From the NCBI RefSeq assembly GCF_026616895.1, contig NZ_JANYME010000005.1, forward strand, positions 1-64,000: DNA of 64,000 bases. Direction: 5' to 3'. The notes below the pieces were generated by a model, which saw only the letters and a program-made list of their open reading frames with translations, made no database searches and had not been told where the DNA came from. Every line of letters starts with the position of its first letter. Position 1 is the first letter of the stretch. The DNA comes from Campylobacter sp. MG1 (GTDB taxonomy: Bacteria > Campylobacterota > Campylobacteria > Campylobacterales > Campylobacteraceae). Positions 54,604 through 64,000 of the stretch are shown here, in pieces. Both the position numbers and the translations under genes were made by a program.

Positions 54604-55569
54604 TTATTGACAAATAATTTTTAATTCAACTCTACGATTTTGTGCACGACCTTCTTTAGTGCTATTATCAGCAACTGGATTATCATATCCATACCAACTT
54701 GGATTGATTCTATCAGCACTTACCCCAGCTTTAACAAGCTCAGATTCAACAGCTTTTGCTCTTTTTTCTGATAATTTTTGATTATATTGATTTGTTCCAA
54801 TAGAATCTGTATAACCACGAACATAAGCATAATAAGCAGGCTCACTATTAATTAAATCAGCTAAACGTTTAATTTCAGGAACATAATTAGCGCCTACATT
54901 ACTTTTATCAAAACCAAATAATACATTAACTTGTTCTAAATCATAACAAGCTCTTGGTTTTGGTTGCTCTACTACTGGAGCTGGTTCCACTACTGGAGCT
55001 GGAGCTTCTACTACTGGAGCTGGAGTAACTTCATCATTGCCACCAAAATTAAAAATAACGCCTAATGTAGTTATTAATTGGTGATCAGCGTGACGGAATT
55101 TAATTTGATCACGAACTTCAGCTCTTAAACCAAAACTTTTATAAATTTTATATTTTAAACCTACACCATATTGACCAAACATTCCGTTTTTATTATCATA
55201 TAGATTTTCACTGAAATTTTCATAACCAACACCTAATAATCCATAAATGTCAAAATTTGTATCACCTAATTTATATGGTAAAATAGCATTAAGATATCCT
55301 CTATCTATACCAACTCTAGTACTGCCATTGCCATCAACATCTTTATATTTGCCATTAGCACGTTCATAACCAATTTCAGCACCAATAAAGTCATACATAT
55401 AACCGATTCTTAAACCATAACCAAATTTACTTTTAAGATCAAGATTTCCTTCTGGAACATTATATGTAGCAACTGGACTAATTTCTAAATTACTGAAATT
55501 AATTTCACTTGCATTAGCACCAGCTACTAATAATGTAGCAACACTTAAAGCTAAACCTAACTTTTTCAT
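54604..55569 (-). CDS. cadF: CadF-like OmpA-family outer-membrane protein
   Basis: 321 residues from ATG 55569 (SD AAAAGGAGAAAAA; a frame up to 55665 runs into rpsI and is rejected). Signal peptide, an eight-stranded barrel of about 180 residues ending in TLGVIFNFGG, a Pro-rich linker with repeated PVVE, and a C-terminal OmpA peptidoglycan-binding domain (YVRGYTDSIGTNQYNQKLSEKRAKAV, GRAQNRRVELK). Position next to rpsI-rplM matches C. jejuni cadF. The FRLS fibronectin-binding motif of C. jejuni CadF is replaced by LKYKIYKS, so adhesion is uncertain. Confidence 0.88.
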   Translation of the reverse strand: MKKLGLALSVATLLVAGANASEINFSNLEISPVATYNVPEGNLDLKSKFGYGLRIGYMYDFIGAEIGYERANGKYKDVDGNGSTRVGIDRGYLNAILPYKLGDTNFDIYGLLGVGYENFSENLYDNKNGMFGQYGVGLKYKIYKSFGLRAEVRDQIKFRHADHQLITTLGVIFNFGGNDEVTPAPVVEAPAPVVEPAPVVEQPKPRACYDLEQVNVLFGFDKSNVGANYVPEIKRLADLINSEPAYYAYVRGYTDSIGTNQYNQKLSEKRAKAVESELVKAGVSADRINPSWYGYDNPVADNSTKEGRAQNRRVELKIICQ

Positions 55570-55588
55570 TTTTTTCTCCTTTTTCAAA

Positions 55589-55978
55589 TTAACGTTTGCT
55601 AAATTGTGGTTTTCTTCTTGCTTTTCTGCGACCGTATTTTTTACGCTCAACCACACGACTATCACGAGTTAATAAACCTTGTGGTTTAAGTAGCGCTCTA
55701 AAATCAGCACTCATAGCAGCTAAAGCACGAGAAATTCCGTGTCTTAAAGCTTCAGCTTGAGCACTGTATCCACCACCTAAAGTATCAGCAGTAATATCTA
55801 TTAAACCTTCTTGTTTAGTTACTAATAGAGGTTGAACTACTTTTAACTTAATAGCCTCGTGACCACCTAACCAAGTATTTAAATCTACTCCGTTCACTAT
55901 TATTTTACCACTTCCAGCCTTAGCCCAAACTTTAGCTATTGCAGTTTTTCTTTTACCTGTTGCATAAAATTTCGCCAT
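55589..55978 (-). CDS. rpsI: 30S ribosomal protein S9
   Basis: 129 residues. The N-terminus [13 protein letters not shown], central [19 protein letters not shown] and the basic C-terminal tail [17 protein letters not shown] with final KR touching P-site tRNA are standard S9. Lies one base after rplM's stop and 19 bases before the cadF-like start. Confidence 0.98.
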   Translation of the reverse strand: MAKFYATGKRKTAIAKVWAKAGSGKIIVNGVDLNTWLGGHEAIKLKVVQPLLVTKQEGLIDITADTLGGGYSAQAEALRHGISRALAAMSADFRALLKPQGLLTRDSRVVERKKYGRRKARRKPQFSKR

Positions 55979-55979
55979 A

Positions 55980-56399
55980 TTATTTTCCTTTTACCTGAGC
56001 TGTGTGTGGATGTTCGCTACCTGCATAAACTTTTAATTTTTTTAACATTTCACGACCAAGTGTAGTTTTTGGTAACATCCCACGAACTGCTAACTTATAT
56101 AATTTAGCTGGATTATTTGCTAATAAATCACCAAATTTCTCACTCTTAGTGCTTCCAAAATAGCCTGAATGTCTATGGTATAATTTATCATCAGCTTTGT
56201 TTGTTCCAGTAAATTCTGCTTTAGATGCGTTGATAATTACTACATAATCTCCGCAATCAACATTCGGTGTATAACAAGGCTTATGTTTGCCTTTTAAAAT
56301 TGTTGCAACTTCAGTTAAAATACGACCGAAACGCTTACCTTCAGCATCTACAATTATCCAGTCTCTTTTAACTTCGTTTGGCTTTGTTATTTTTGTCAT
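55980..56399 (-). CDS. rplM: 50S ribosomal protein L13
   Basis: 139 residues, with [38 protein letters not shown] and [29 protein letters not shown], all standard L13. First gene of the rplM-rpsI-cadF transcript, with a TATAAT box upstream. Confidence 0.98.
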   Translation of the reverse strand: MTKITKPNEVKRDWIIVDAEGKRFGRILTEVATILKGKHKPCYTPNVDCGDYVVIINASKAEFTGTNKADDKLYHRHSGYFGSTKSEKFGDLLANNPAKLYKLAVRGMLPKTTLGREMLKKLKVYAGSEHPHTAQVKGK

Positions 56400-56432
56400 G
56401 ATTTTACCTTTGCCAAATTTTTTAAAACGCTA

Positions 56433-56438
56433 ATTATA
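56433..56438 (-). promoter_or_regulatory. -10 box of rplM-rpsI
   Basis: TATAAT on the minus strand 34 bases upstream of the rplM start, in the 103-base gap after addA. Confidence 0.5.
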
Positions 56439-56502
56439 ATTTTTAAAACTAAAAATAAACTTAAATTAAGCTAATTTTAAAATTAAATATTTTTACTTAA
56501 TT

Positions 56503-59160
56503 TTATATATATTTCAAATTAAATTCATTATTTTCATAAAAAATAACAACTTTTTTAATAATTTTATTTTTATAAATTGATTTTATAAATTCTTCATATT
56601 TATCAAGCTGTTTTTTATACTCCATCCTAAAACAAGAGCTTTTATAATCAATAATTAAAATTTCATTATCATTCATTGCTAATAAATCTATTCTACATAC
56701 TTCAAATTTATGCTTAAAATTATACTCTTTTATAATATCAAAACCATTCAATAGCTGTTTTAATTCATCATAATTTATAAATTTATTACACATATCTTTA
56801 AGCTTATCAACATTTACCTTTGGAAATTTAAATATAACAAGTTTAAAGCATTCATCAAAATTAGAATATTTAAAATCATTTAATTCACAAAAATAATGAA
56901 AAGCTTCTCCTAATATGATTTCATCTGAAGAAAAATATTTATTTTTTATATTTTGTAAAGGTATATTTGTATCAAAATCATATTTTTTATAACTTTCTTG
57001 TATAGCTGTTTTCTCATAATTATATTCTAATAAATTGTCATCTAAAATTTCACTTTCTAATGAATTATAATCAATTTCGCTAAGACCTGATTTTTCCGTT
57101 TTTATAATGCAAAGAGAAGTTATAGCTCTAGTATATGCTACATAATAATTATTTATTTCATCTAATTTAAGTGTATTTTCATAAGATTCTATTTTCTTAG
57201 TATAATCACTATCTACCATACATCTTAATTGAACTATATCTTTTTTAGATTTTATAAAACCATACCATTTAGCTTTATCAAAATTATATTCAATTTTAAG
57301 TCCGACATCATTTACCGTGCTTTTATCATTATGAATGCATATTACATGTTCAAATTGTAAACCTTTACTCTTATGAACTGTCATAATATTAATACCTTTT
57401 GAACTAGTAGCATTTGATAAGCTATCACTAAATTCATATAAAGTTGTTAAAAAATTAGGTGCATTAGAAACATCATTTAAAAATTCTAAAATAAACTCAT
57501 CTTTTTTAATCCCTAAATGATTTATAATATCGTTATAAACACTAGCAGGTGGTTTTGTAATATCAATTTTAATTATATCATATTCTATTCCTAGCACTGA
57601 TTTTACAAAATACAAATATGCATAATCTTTAAAAATACAATATTTAGCAAATTCTATAAGCACTCTAACACTTATTTTTTCAACTAATGTAATATTATTA
57701 TTAGTATTAATATCTAGTCCTTTAGAACTTAAAAATTCTGATAAAAAATTTAAATATTTATTTTCTCTTACTAGGATACAAATATCTTCTAGCTTAACTC
57801 CATTTTTTAATAAACTAACGATTTTTTTATAAGTATCTACTAAATAATCATCACTTATTATTTTACTTACCCTGCCTTGCTCTTTACTAGCTACTAATTG
57901 ATTAGTATAAACACCATTAGGATAAATTTCTTTAAAATTTTTATTTACAAATTCTACTATTGCTATTTTACTACGATAATTAGTGTCTAAATTTTTTAAA
58001 GTAATATTTAAACTAGGATTTTTATAAAATAGGTCAAAAACTTCTTGTTTAGCACCTCTAAAAGTATAAATTGATTGCTTTTTATCACCAACATAAAAAA
58101 AGCTTTTTAATCTATTGTCAATGCCAATACCTGATACTATTTCTTCTACTATAGGTTTAATTATTTCATATTGTATAATAGAAGTATCCTGAAATTCATC
58201 TATTAATAAATGATTTAAATTTGAATTCAAACGAAAATAAAATAAATCTTTTAAGTCATTATTTTGTAATATTTTATGTACATAAAGCGCCACATCACCA
58301 AAACTTAGTATATTATTTTTTTGATGATATTGTTTTGCTATATTTACAAATTTATCCAAATATTTAAAACATAATTTTAATTGTTGGTATTCTAAATAAG
58401 CATAATGATGAGATATAGCTTTTATTAATTTTTCATAAGCATTTTTAAAAACATCTGAATTATTCATAGCTTTTTCAGTTGTTTTTTTGCCATAAATTTT
58501 TGAGTTTAATAATGAATCAATATCACAAATTTCATTCAACCATTCAGTAATTTTCTTATCATTATAACTCATCAAATCGTATTTAATATCATTATAAATT
58601 TTCATCAAATCTATATCATTTACTACATTTAATTCATATTCACCAGTATAATTCAAATATAGATTATAAAGCCATGATAAAAAATTATCCAAATTCATAT
58701 TTAAATTTTTTAAATTTTTTACTATCTCTAAAGCTTCATCACGAGTTAAACTTTTTAAAAATTCATCATTTAATTTAATAAAATTAGTTTGTTCATAATC
58801 TACACTAAGACCTTCATAAGTAGCAAATAATCTTAAAATTTTAGAAAAAAAACTATCAAATGTATAAATTCTAAGCTCTTCTTCTAAAAAATTTTTTCTT
58901 TTTGTATCTCTAATCTTGATAATTTCATCTTGACTAATATTTATTATTTTTTCTAATTCTTCTAGTTCAGCTTTTTTTTCATGTAAATTTAAAAATACAT
59001 TAGTAATACGCTCTTTCATCTCATTTACAGCTTTTTTTGTAAATGTTAAAGCTACAATATCATTTATATTAGCACCACCTAAAAAAAGTGCTAAATAACG
59101 AACACTTAACATAAATGTTTTGCCACTTCCAGCACTAGCTTGCAATGCTATATGTTTCAT
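56503..59160 (-). CDS. addA: AddA-type UvrD helicase-nuclease
   Basis: 885 residues. Superfamily 1 helicase: Walker A ASAGSGKTFML near the N-terminus, NDIVALTFTKKAVNEMKERI (motif Ia), LLIDEFQDTSIIQYEI (motif II), LDTNYRS (motif IV), NIMTVHKSKGLQFEHVI (motif V), YVAYTRAIT (motif VI). The C-terminus has a RecB-type nuclease core (CRIDLLA...LIIDYKSS). Shorter than Firmicutes AddA (about 1200). With AddB it resects double-strand ends for recombination repair. Overlaps addB by 4 bases. Confidence 0.9.
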   Translation of the reverse strand: MKHIALQASAGSGKTFMLSVRYLALFLGGANINDIVALTFTKKAVNEMKERITNVFLNLHEKKAELEELEKIINISQDEIIKIRDTKRKNFLEEELRIYTFDSFFSKILRLFATYEGLSVDYEQTNFIKLNDEFLKSLTRDEALEIVKNLKNLNMNLDNFLSWLYNLYLNYTGEYELNVVNDIDLMKIYNDIKYDLMSYNDKKITEWLNEICDIDSLLNSKIYGKKTTEKAMNNSDVFKNAYEKLIKAISHHYAYLEYQQLKLCFKYLDKFVNIAKQYHQKNNILSFGDVALYVHKILQNNDLKDLFYFRLNSNLNHLLIDEFQDTSIIQYEIIKPIVEEIVSGIGIDNRLKSFFYVGDKKQSIYTFRGAKQEVFDLFYKNPSLNITLKNLDTNYRSKIAIVEFVNKNFKEIYPNGVYTNQLVASKEQGRVSKIISDDYLVDTYKKIVSLLKNGVKLEDICILVRENKYLNFLSEFLSSKGLDINTNNNITLVEKISVRVLIEFAKYCIFKDYAYLYFVKSVLGIEYDIIKIDITKPPASVYNDIINHLGIKKDEFILEFLNDVSNAPNFLTTLYEFSDSLSNATSSKGINIMTVHKSKGLQFEHVICIHNDKSTVNDVGLKIEYNFDKAKWYGFIKSKKDIVQLRCMVDSDYTKKIESYENTLKLDEINNYYVAYTRAITSLCIIKTEKSGLSEIDYNSLESEILDDNLLEYNYEKTAIQESYKKYDFDTNIPLQNIKNKYFSSDEIILGEAFHYFCELNDFKYSNFDECFKLVIFKFPKVNVDKLKDMCNKFINYDELKQLLNGFDIIKEYNFKHKFEVCRIDLLAMNDNEILIIDYKSSCFRMEYKKQLDKYEEFIKSIYKNKIIKKVVIFYENNEFNLKYI

Positions 59161-61394
59161 TTAAATTCCTTTTTATCTTTTTTATTAATTATCAAATAAA
59201 AATATCCATAAGCTTTTTCTGGATTGTTTTTAATAAAATCATTTTGTTTTATATCAGCAATTTCTTCTTCAATTTTTTCTATATATTTATCAATATCTTT
59301 TACTTCTAACTTTACACCCTGAGTACTTTTAAGATACAACAAAATAGCCTTTTTATTAGTATCATTGAGAATATAATTATAAAAAGCTAATTGTTTTTCA
59401 TTATTCTTAGTATCGCTTGTCTTGTTTTTATTTTTATAATCAATTAAGTAGTTATCGCCTAACCTATCAACATAGCCTATTAGATTAATATCACCTATTG
59501 TTCTAGTAATCTTAGCTTCACATTTTGCACTCGCACAACAATCTTTAATTGTGTAAAAAATAGTATCCAAATTATCATAAATTAATGCAAACTCAATAGG
59601 GCTTAAAATATTTATAAAATTATCTTCAAAATCTTTTTTAAATTTATTTAAATCATCAAAACTAGACAATTCTAAAAATTTATGAATCATAGACCCAACA
59701 TCAGCTGCGTTCATTGATTTTAAAGATTTCGGTTCTTTTAATTTTTCAATATATTTTAAGTAATATTCATATGATGAATTTTCATAAGTGCTAAGTCTTG
59801 AATAACTAAGTTCTTCATCAAAAAAATTATGATTTTTTATTTTTTCATCATCTAATTCTAATAAATTATCATTAGGTAAAATAGAATTTTTATCAATTTG
59901 TAAATAAGAATTTAAAAGTCCAACCTTATCTACACTTATATGATTAGTTTTATAATCTTTTAAAAATCTAGCTGGGGATTTTTCTTCGTTTTCAAGATAT
60001 AAAACATAAACATTTTCACAATTAAATAATTCTTTATAATAATGCCTTTGTAAATTTTCTCTATCTTCATAACTTATCATTCCTGCTTTTTTTCTAACAA
60101 CATTATTTAAAAACATTTCGCTAACACTTCTTTTAGGGACTAAATCATCATTAAAATCAAGAACAATAACTAAATCAAATTTTTGCCCTCTCGTTTCAAG
60201 CAAACCTACTACACTAACGCTGCCACCATCAGTGTGCGAAACTTTTATATTTTCAACATCCAATAAAGTTATAATATCGCTAGGACTTAGATTAAATTCT
60301 TTATTTAAAATTTCTATATCAAATAAACGATTATTTAAAATTTCTTTAACCTCATCGTTATTACTAAGAGATAAAATTTGTTCTTTAAATTTAGAAAAAT
60401 CACTAAAATTAAGTTTAATATCACCAGTTTTTAATATTTTTTCTTGTATTTTATTAATAGAATTTTCATATTTCTCATCACATAAAATAGCATTTAATTT
60501 CTGTGAAACCTCATTATTCTTTATACCACTTGCTATGTTTAAATAATTTTTAATATCCAAAGCTTTTAAAGCACTAGATACACTTTCATCAGGTAAAACC
60601 ACTGCTATATTTTTACCATCAGCATAAAATTTTGAAAGCAAATGCAAAGTATAAATATATTGATAAATAGGACTTGAAAAAGAAACCGTATTAATATAAT
60701 CATTATATTTTAATGGTGTATTTTTCAAAATCTGCCAAGAATTATCTTTGTAAATTAAAGTATAAGTTTGATTAATTAGTAAATCTAATTTAAACGACTT
60801 TTTCATCAAAGACTTATTAAATTCACTAACATTTATAATTATCATTACTTCGCAAAATTTAGATATTTCTTCAAAAAATTCTAATTCATATTTTTTTAAA
60901 AATCCATTTAGATAAAATGTAATCTTATAATATTGACTTATTAAAAATTTATTTATCTTATATTTTTCTAAGGTTATTTCATCATACAAATTCATATTTT
61001 GTAATTCTTTTTTATAGTTTTTAAAACATTCTTCTAAAATATCTAAATATTCATCAAAAAAACTATAAGTATCACTCAATCTTAAATCATTTATACTAAC
61101 CTTTTCGCTATTTAACTCTGCAAAAAATGAAAATAAATATTCTTTATTTTTTAAAAAATTTAAAAAATCATTAGAAAATTTTAACTTTTCATAATTTTTA
61201 GTTTTATTACAAGCTTTACTCATAGCTATGATTTGCTCTATTTCACTAGCTTTTTTACAATCACTTATAGCAAAATCATTAAAAAAATCATTAATACTAA
61301 TAGTATTAGCAAAAAATCTACTATCTTCTAAGGATTCAATGTATTCTTTAATTTGTCTTAAATTTGAAAATATTACAAGTTCTTTTTTTACCAT
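59157..61394 (-). CDS. addB: AddB-type nuclease subunit
   Basis: 745 residues. The helicase-like N-terminal part lacks a Walker A motif, as expected of many Campylobacterota AddB proteins, though SVVGLLETRGQKFDLVIVLDFND keeps a motif-V/VI-like block. The C-terminal 200 residues form a PD-(D/E)xK nuclease (GSMIHKFLELS, LIGYVDRLGDNYLIDYKNKNK). No four-Cys iron-sulfur cluster is evident, unlike Bacillus AddB. Identified mainly by its coupling to addA. Confidence 0.85.
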   Translation of the reverse strand: MVKKELVIFSNLRQIKEYIESLEDSRFFANTISINDFFNDFAISDCKKASEIEQIIAMSKACNKTKNYEKLKFSNDFLNFLKNKEYLFSFFAELNSEKVSINDLRLSDTYSFFDEYLDILEECFKNYKKELQNMNLYDEITLEKYKINKFLISQYYKITFYLNGFLKKYELEFFEEISKFCEVMIIINVSEFNKSLMKKSFKLDLLINQTYTLIYKDNSWQILKNTPLKYNDYINTVSFSSPIYQYIYTLHLLSKFYADGKNIAVVLPDESVSSALKALDIKNYLNIASGIKNNEVSQKLNAILCDEKYENSINKIQEKILKTGDIKLNFSDFSKFKEQILSLSNNDEVKEILNNRLFDIEILNKEFNLSPSDIITLLDVENIKVSHTDGGSVSVVGLLETRGQKFDLVIVLDFNDDLVPKRSVSEMFLNNVVRKKAGMISYEDRENLQRHYYKELFNCENVYVLYLENEEKSPARFLKDYKTNHISVDKVGLLNSYLQIDKNSILPNDNLLELDDEKIKNHNFFDEELSYSRLSTYENSSYEYYLKYIEKLKEPKSLKSMNAADVGSMIHKFLELSSFDDLNKFKKDFEDNFINILSPIEFALIYDNLDTIFYTIKDCCASAKCEAKITRTIGDINLIGYVDRLGDNYLIDYKNKNKTSDTKNNEKQLAFYNYILNDTNKKAILLYLKSTQGVKLEVKDIDKYIEKIEEEIADIKQNDFIKNNPEKAYGYFYLIINKKDKKEFK

Positions 61395-61410
61395 AAAATA
61401 TCCGTTCTAA

Positions 61411-62241
61411 TCATTTAAAAATAAATAATGGCAATGTTGACTTTTTAATAATTTCATTAGTAAATGAACCAAAAAATAAATGCATTAGCTTTGAGCTAGA
61501 ATATGCACCCATAGCAATAACATCACTATTATTTTTCGTAGCATAATCTAATAAATCTTGAGGAGTAGTCTTATTTATAATATCTAATTTAACCTCTTTA
61601 TTAAATTTATCAAACAATTTTTTACCACTTAATAAAATTTCTTGAGATTTTAAATTATCTTTTCCTAAATGCAATAATGTTCTTTCAGCATTTATAAATA
61701 AAGGATGATGCAAGCTTTTTTCTAATGCTTTATTTAAATTTTCACTTCCATCATAAGCAAATAAAACTTTTTCAATAGGTTTAAATTCTTTATTTGCAAT
61801 CATTACAGGAATATTAACACTTTTAATCAATTCCTTAGTATGAATGCCACTTTCACTTTCTCCAAATTTACCTACTATTAAAAGTTTATAATCTTTTTCA
61901 ACTTCACTAACTAAATCAGCTAAATCTCCTTTTAAATGCAAAGAATTTGTAGCAATACCTAATCTACTACAATAATGTTCATACCTTTTTAATAATTCCT
62001 TACCATTTTTAAATGCCTTTTTTTCTTGTCTTTCTTCTTCATCTAATAATTTTTCTATAAGTTCATAATGAACTTCAAAATGAATCCCACCAGACAAATC
62101 AGGAATAATATCACTTGAAGGCTCTAATGCATGTAACAATGTAATATCAGCATTTAAAAGTTTTGCAAAATGAATTGCCGCATCACAAATACCTATACTA
62201 TTAATAGAATTATCTACACAAGCTAAAATACAATTTTTCAT
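61411..62241 (-). CDS. Tandem universal stress protein
   Basis: 276 residues from ATG 62241 (AAAGGAGAG upstream). Two UspA domains: residues 1-150 (CILACVDNSINSIGICDAAIHFAKLLNADITLLHAL) and 155-276 (KVLFAYDGSENLNKALEKSL, DVIAMGAYSSSKLMHLFFGSFTNEIIKKSTLPLFIFK). The ATP-binding Gly motif at the end of domain 2 is altered (GAYSSSKL), so nucleotide binding is doubtful. Role in stress survival inferred. Divergent from the rhodanese gene. Confidence 0.85.
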   Translation of the reverse strand: MKNCILACVDNSINSIGICDAAIHFAKLLNADITLLHALEPSSDIIPDLSGGIHFEVHYELIEKLLDEEERQEKKAFKNGKELLKRYEHYCSRLGIATNSLHLKGDLADLVSEVEKDYKLLIVGKFGESESGIHTKELIKSVNIPVMIANKEFKPIEKVLFAYDGSENLNKALEKSLHHPLFINAERTLLHLGKDNLKSQEILLSGKKLFDKFNKEVKLDIINKTTPQDLLDYATKNNSDVIAMGAYSSSKLMHLFFGSFTNEIIKKSTLPLFIFK

Positions 62242-62345
62242 CAACTCTCCTTTAGTTAATTATAACTTTTTGTGTTATACAATGTAAAATAAAATTTTTA
62301 ATTTAAATTTTATTGTTATTATTATTAAAATTTTAAAGGAATTAT

Positions 62346-62672
62346 ATGAATGTAGATATTAGTGCTGAAAAAGTTGATTTTTCAAAACATAAAATAATTG
62401 ATATTAGAACTGATGAAGAACATAATGTAGCATATTTAGAAAATAGTATCTTATATCCTATGGATTTTAATAATTTAACTCAAAAAGATATTGACATTTT
62501 TTTAGATAAATTTAAAAATGATGAAAATTTAGTAATAATGTGTAGAAGTGGTGCTAGAAGTGCTATGCTATGTGATATTATAAATAAAGATAAAATAATT
62601 ATAAAAAATCTATATGGTGGTATTATTGCTATGGCAAAATTACACCCTAATAAAATAATTTATAAAAATTAA
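62346..62672 (+). CDS. Rhodanese-domain protein
   Basis: 108 residues, a single rhodanese domain. HKIIDIRTDEEHNVAYLENSILYPMDF is the N-terminal substrate-side block and NLVIMCRSGARSAMLC holds the active Cys in a six-residue loop (CRSGAR), the length of true sulfurtransferases. Cytoplasmic; sulfur acceptor unknown. SD AAAGGA; dcd follows 16 bases later and is probably co-transcribed. Confidence 0.88.
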   Translation: MNVDISAEKVDFSKHKIIDIRTDEEHNVAYLENSILYPMDFNNLTQKDIDIFLDKFKNDENLVIMCRSGARSAMLCDIINKDKIIIKNLYGGIIAMAKLHPNKIIYKN

Positions 62673-62688
62673 ACTATAAGGAATATGA

Positions 62689-63249
62689 ATGGGACTAAAA
62701 AGTGATGCTTGGATAAAAGAAATGGCATTAAAACACGAAATGATAACTCCATTTTGTGAAGAGAATGTAGGTAAAAATGTGGTTAGCTATGGACTTTCTA
62801 GTTATGGGTATGATATTCGTGTTGGGCGTGAGTTTAAAATATTTACAAATGTAAATAGCACTATGATTGACCCTAAGGATTTTAATGATAAAAATGTAGT
62901 TGATTTCGTAGGTGATGAGTGTATTGTTCCTGCGAATTCATTTGCACTTGCAAGAACGGTTGAATATTTTAAAATGCCAAGAGATGTATTAGCAATTTGT
63001 CTTGGTAAAAGCACATATGCAAGATGTGGAATTATTGTAAATGTTACACCTTTTGAGCCTGGATTTTGCGGTCATATTACAATAGAAATTAGCAACACCA
63101 CTCCACTACCTGCAAAAATATATGCAAATGAAGGTATAGCTCAAGTGTTATTTTTACAAGGTGATGAGCCTTGCATTACTTCTTATGCTGATAAAAAAGG
63201 TAAATATCAAAATCAAACAGGCATAACTCTTCCAAAAGTTTTAAAGTAG
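62689..63249 (+). CDS. dcd: dCTP deaminase (Dcd)
   Basis: 186 residues. [64 protein letters not shown] with catalytic Glu in EPGF, and [15 protein letters not shown] are all conserved. Deaminates dCTP to dUTP for dTMP synthesis. Followed by a hairpin that includes the stop codon. Confidence 0.96.
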   Translation: MGLKSDAWIKEMALKHEMITPFCEENVGKNVVSYGLSSYGYDIRVGREFKIFTNVNSTMIDPKDFNDKNVVDFVGDECIVPANSFALARTVEYFKMPRDVLAICLGKSTYARCGIIVNVTPFEPGFCGHITIEISNTTPLPAKIYANEGIAQVLFLQGDEPCITSYADKKGKYQNQTGITLPKVLK

Positions 63250-63267
63250 AAAATACTACTTTAAAAC
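63238..63267 (+). terminator. Hairpin at the end of dcd
   Basis: Perfect 12-bp stem GTTTTAAAGTAG / CTACTTTAAAAC with a 6-base loop; the left arm contains the last codons and stop. Its core is shared with the trxB hairpin at 63604-63630. Confidence 0.6.
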
Positions 63268-63603
63268 TAAAATCAATTTTAAATTAATATATTAAATTTT
63301 AAAAATACAAAGTATTTTTAATAAACATATAAAAATCAATAAAGTAATGTTAAAAAAAATAAAAAATTATATTTTTTTAAACTTTTTTCATTTAAATAAA
63401 AATATTTGCAATTTTAATTATAAACTAATAAGAACCTATTATTTTATTGATAAAACAATACTTAAATTTAATTACTTACACTTTTAAAATCATTTATAAA
63501 AACATAATAAAATTTTGTTTAACTAAATAAAATCATTTTCTAAATTATAAAATTAATTTTTACTGATTTTTAATTAATAAATCCAATAATATTAAAATTT
63601 ATA
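63268..63603. other. 336-base AT-rich gap between dcd and trxB
   Basis: No ORF with a ribosome site and no RNA gene recognised on either strand. It separates convergent genes, each ending in a hairpin. Confidence 0.5.
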
Positions 63604-63630
63604 TTTAAAGTAGCACTTAGCTACTTTAAA
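63604..63630 (-). terminator. Hairpin after trxB
   Basis: Perfect 11-bp stem TTTAAAGTAGC / GCTACTTTAAA with loop ACTTA, directly abutting the trxB stop codon. Confidence 0.65.
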
Positions 63631-64000
63631 TCAATGTTTGCTCTCTAAATATGAAATTACGCCTAAAGCAGCGTTAGCACCATCAGCCGCAGCACAAACA
63701 ACTTGTCTTGGAGCATCTACTCTTAAATCTCCTGCAGCAAACAAGCCTTCAACACTCGTTCTCATTTTTAAATCAACCTTAACAGCATCTCCTACCATTT
63801 CGCATAAAAATGAGCCATCAGTTTGTTTTAATACTTCATTTCTTACATCAAGTCCTACGAAAGTAAATATCCCTGGAACTGCTAAATCTTTTTTGCTACC
63901 ATCATTAAATACTATTTTAACGCCTGTAACTCCAGCATTATCTCCTACTACTTCTTCTACTTTAGCGTTTAAAATGAACTCAATTTTTTCATTTTTCTTA
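63631..64000 (-). CDS. trxB: Thioredoxin reductase (TrxB), 5' part beyond window
   Basis: The last 123 codons of a minus-strand gene. The C-terminus APRQVVCAAADGANAALGVISYLESKH is the FAD-binding end of TrxB-type reductases, preceded by LFAAGDLRVD-like sequence and VKNEVLKQTDGSFLCEMVGDAVKVD-type material around the NADPH domain. The active-site CxxC lies outside the window. It would reduce thioredoxin with NADPH, supporting Tpx among others. Confidence 0.88.
   Translation of the reverse strand, partial: KKNEKIEFILNAKVEEVVGDNAGVTGVKIVFNDGSKKDLAVPGIFTFVGLDVRNEVLKQTDGSFLCEMVGDAVKVDLKMRTSVEGLFAAGDLRVDAPRQVVCAAADGANAALGVISYLESKH

Noticed and set aside
54965-55030. Short direct repeats resembling a CRISPR-like array
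   Set aside because: They are in frame and encode the PVVE-type linker of the CadF-like protein; unit sizes are 15-18 bases with no spacers.

Overview
The window is a 64 kb AT-rich chromosomal stretch from a Campylobacter-like member of the Campylobacterota. The evidence is the gene content and order: a P19/FTR1 iron-uptake operon with its two FtsX-type permeases, ATPase and two thioredoxin-like lipoproteins; a ccoNOQP operon followed by a DUF4006 gene and a FixH-like gene; the order cadF-like, rpsI, rplM, addA, addB; and poly-G tracts of the kind that drive phase variation in this genus. Names and orders from other Campylobacter are recalled from memory and were not searched. No phage, integrase, IS element or CRISPR array was seen.

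Layout. 0-3.7 kb: tgt, a TrkA-like protein and an EamA exporter. 3.8-11.9 kb: iron uptake operon (minus strand). 12-18.6 kb: a secreted Lys/Glu-rich protein, an NSS transporter and the cbb3 oxidase operon with four small accessory genes, one of only 33 codons. 18.7-23.2 kb: rsmG-ribA divergent from hemB-hemN-pyrD. 23.2-29.3 kb: an accessory region with an Eco47II-like restriction-modification pair, an XRE regulator and membrane protein joined by a G9 tract, a decayed lipoprotein gene, a YaaW-family gene behind a G10 tract, a 58-aa ORF and a DUF285 repeat protein. 29.3-38.5 kb: trpDCFBA (trpF and trpB fused in frame), a Pst-type ABC transporter and trpE, all on the minus strand; no trpG lies here. 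38.6-40.1 kb: HxlR regulator, MdaB-like reductase, DUF305 protein. 40.2-46.1 kb: a compact respiratory cluster of a Tat-exported flavoprotein, a small tetraheme cytochrome, a NapC/NirH-type quinol dehydrogenase, a two-component system and a second, unexported flavoprotein paralogue. 46.3-50.5 kb: an NCS1 transporter and a metal-type ABC importer whose ribosome site is inside a 15-bp hairpin. 50.5-51.4 kb: tRNA-Arg, -His, -Pro, -Val. 51.7-54.5 kb: a YuiF/NhaC-like transporter preceded by a His-containing leader peptide, a Sel1/Hcp-like protein and tpx. 54.6-64 kb: cadF-like, rpsI, rplM, addAB, usp, rhodanese, dcd and the 3' part of trxB.

The most notable candidates for undescribed biology are the two-flavoprotein respiratory cluster, the His-leader upstream of the transporter at 51.7-53.1 kb, the poly-G switches at 26.1 and 28.1 kb, and the RBS-hiding hairpin at 47.8 kb. 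All remain predictions from one sequence.
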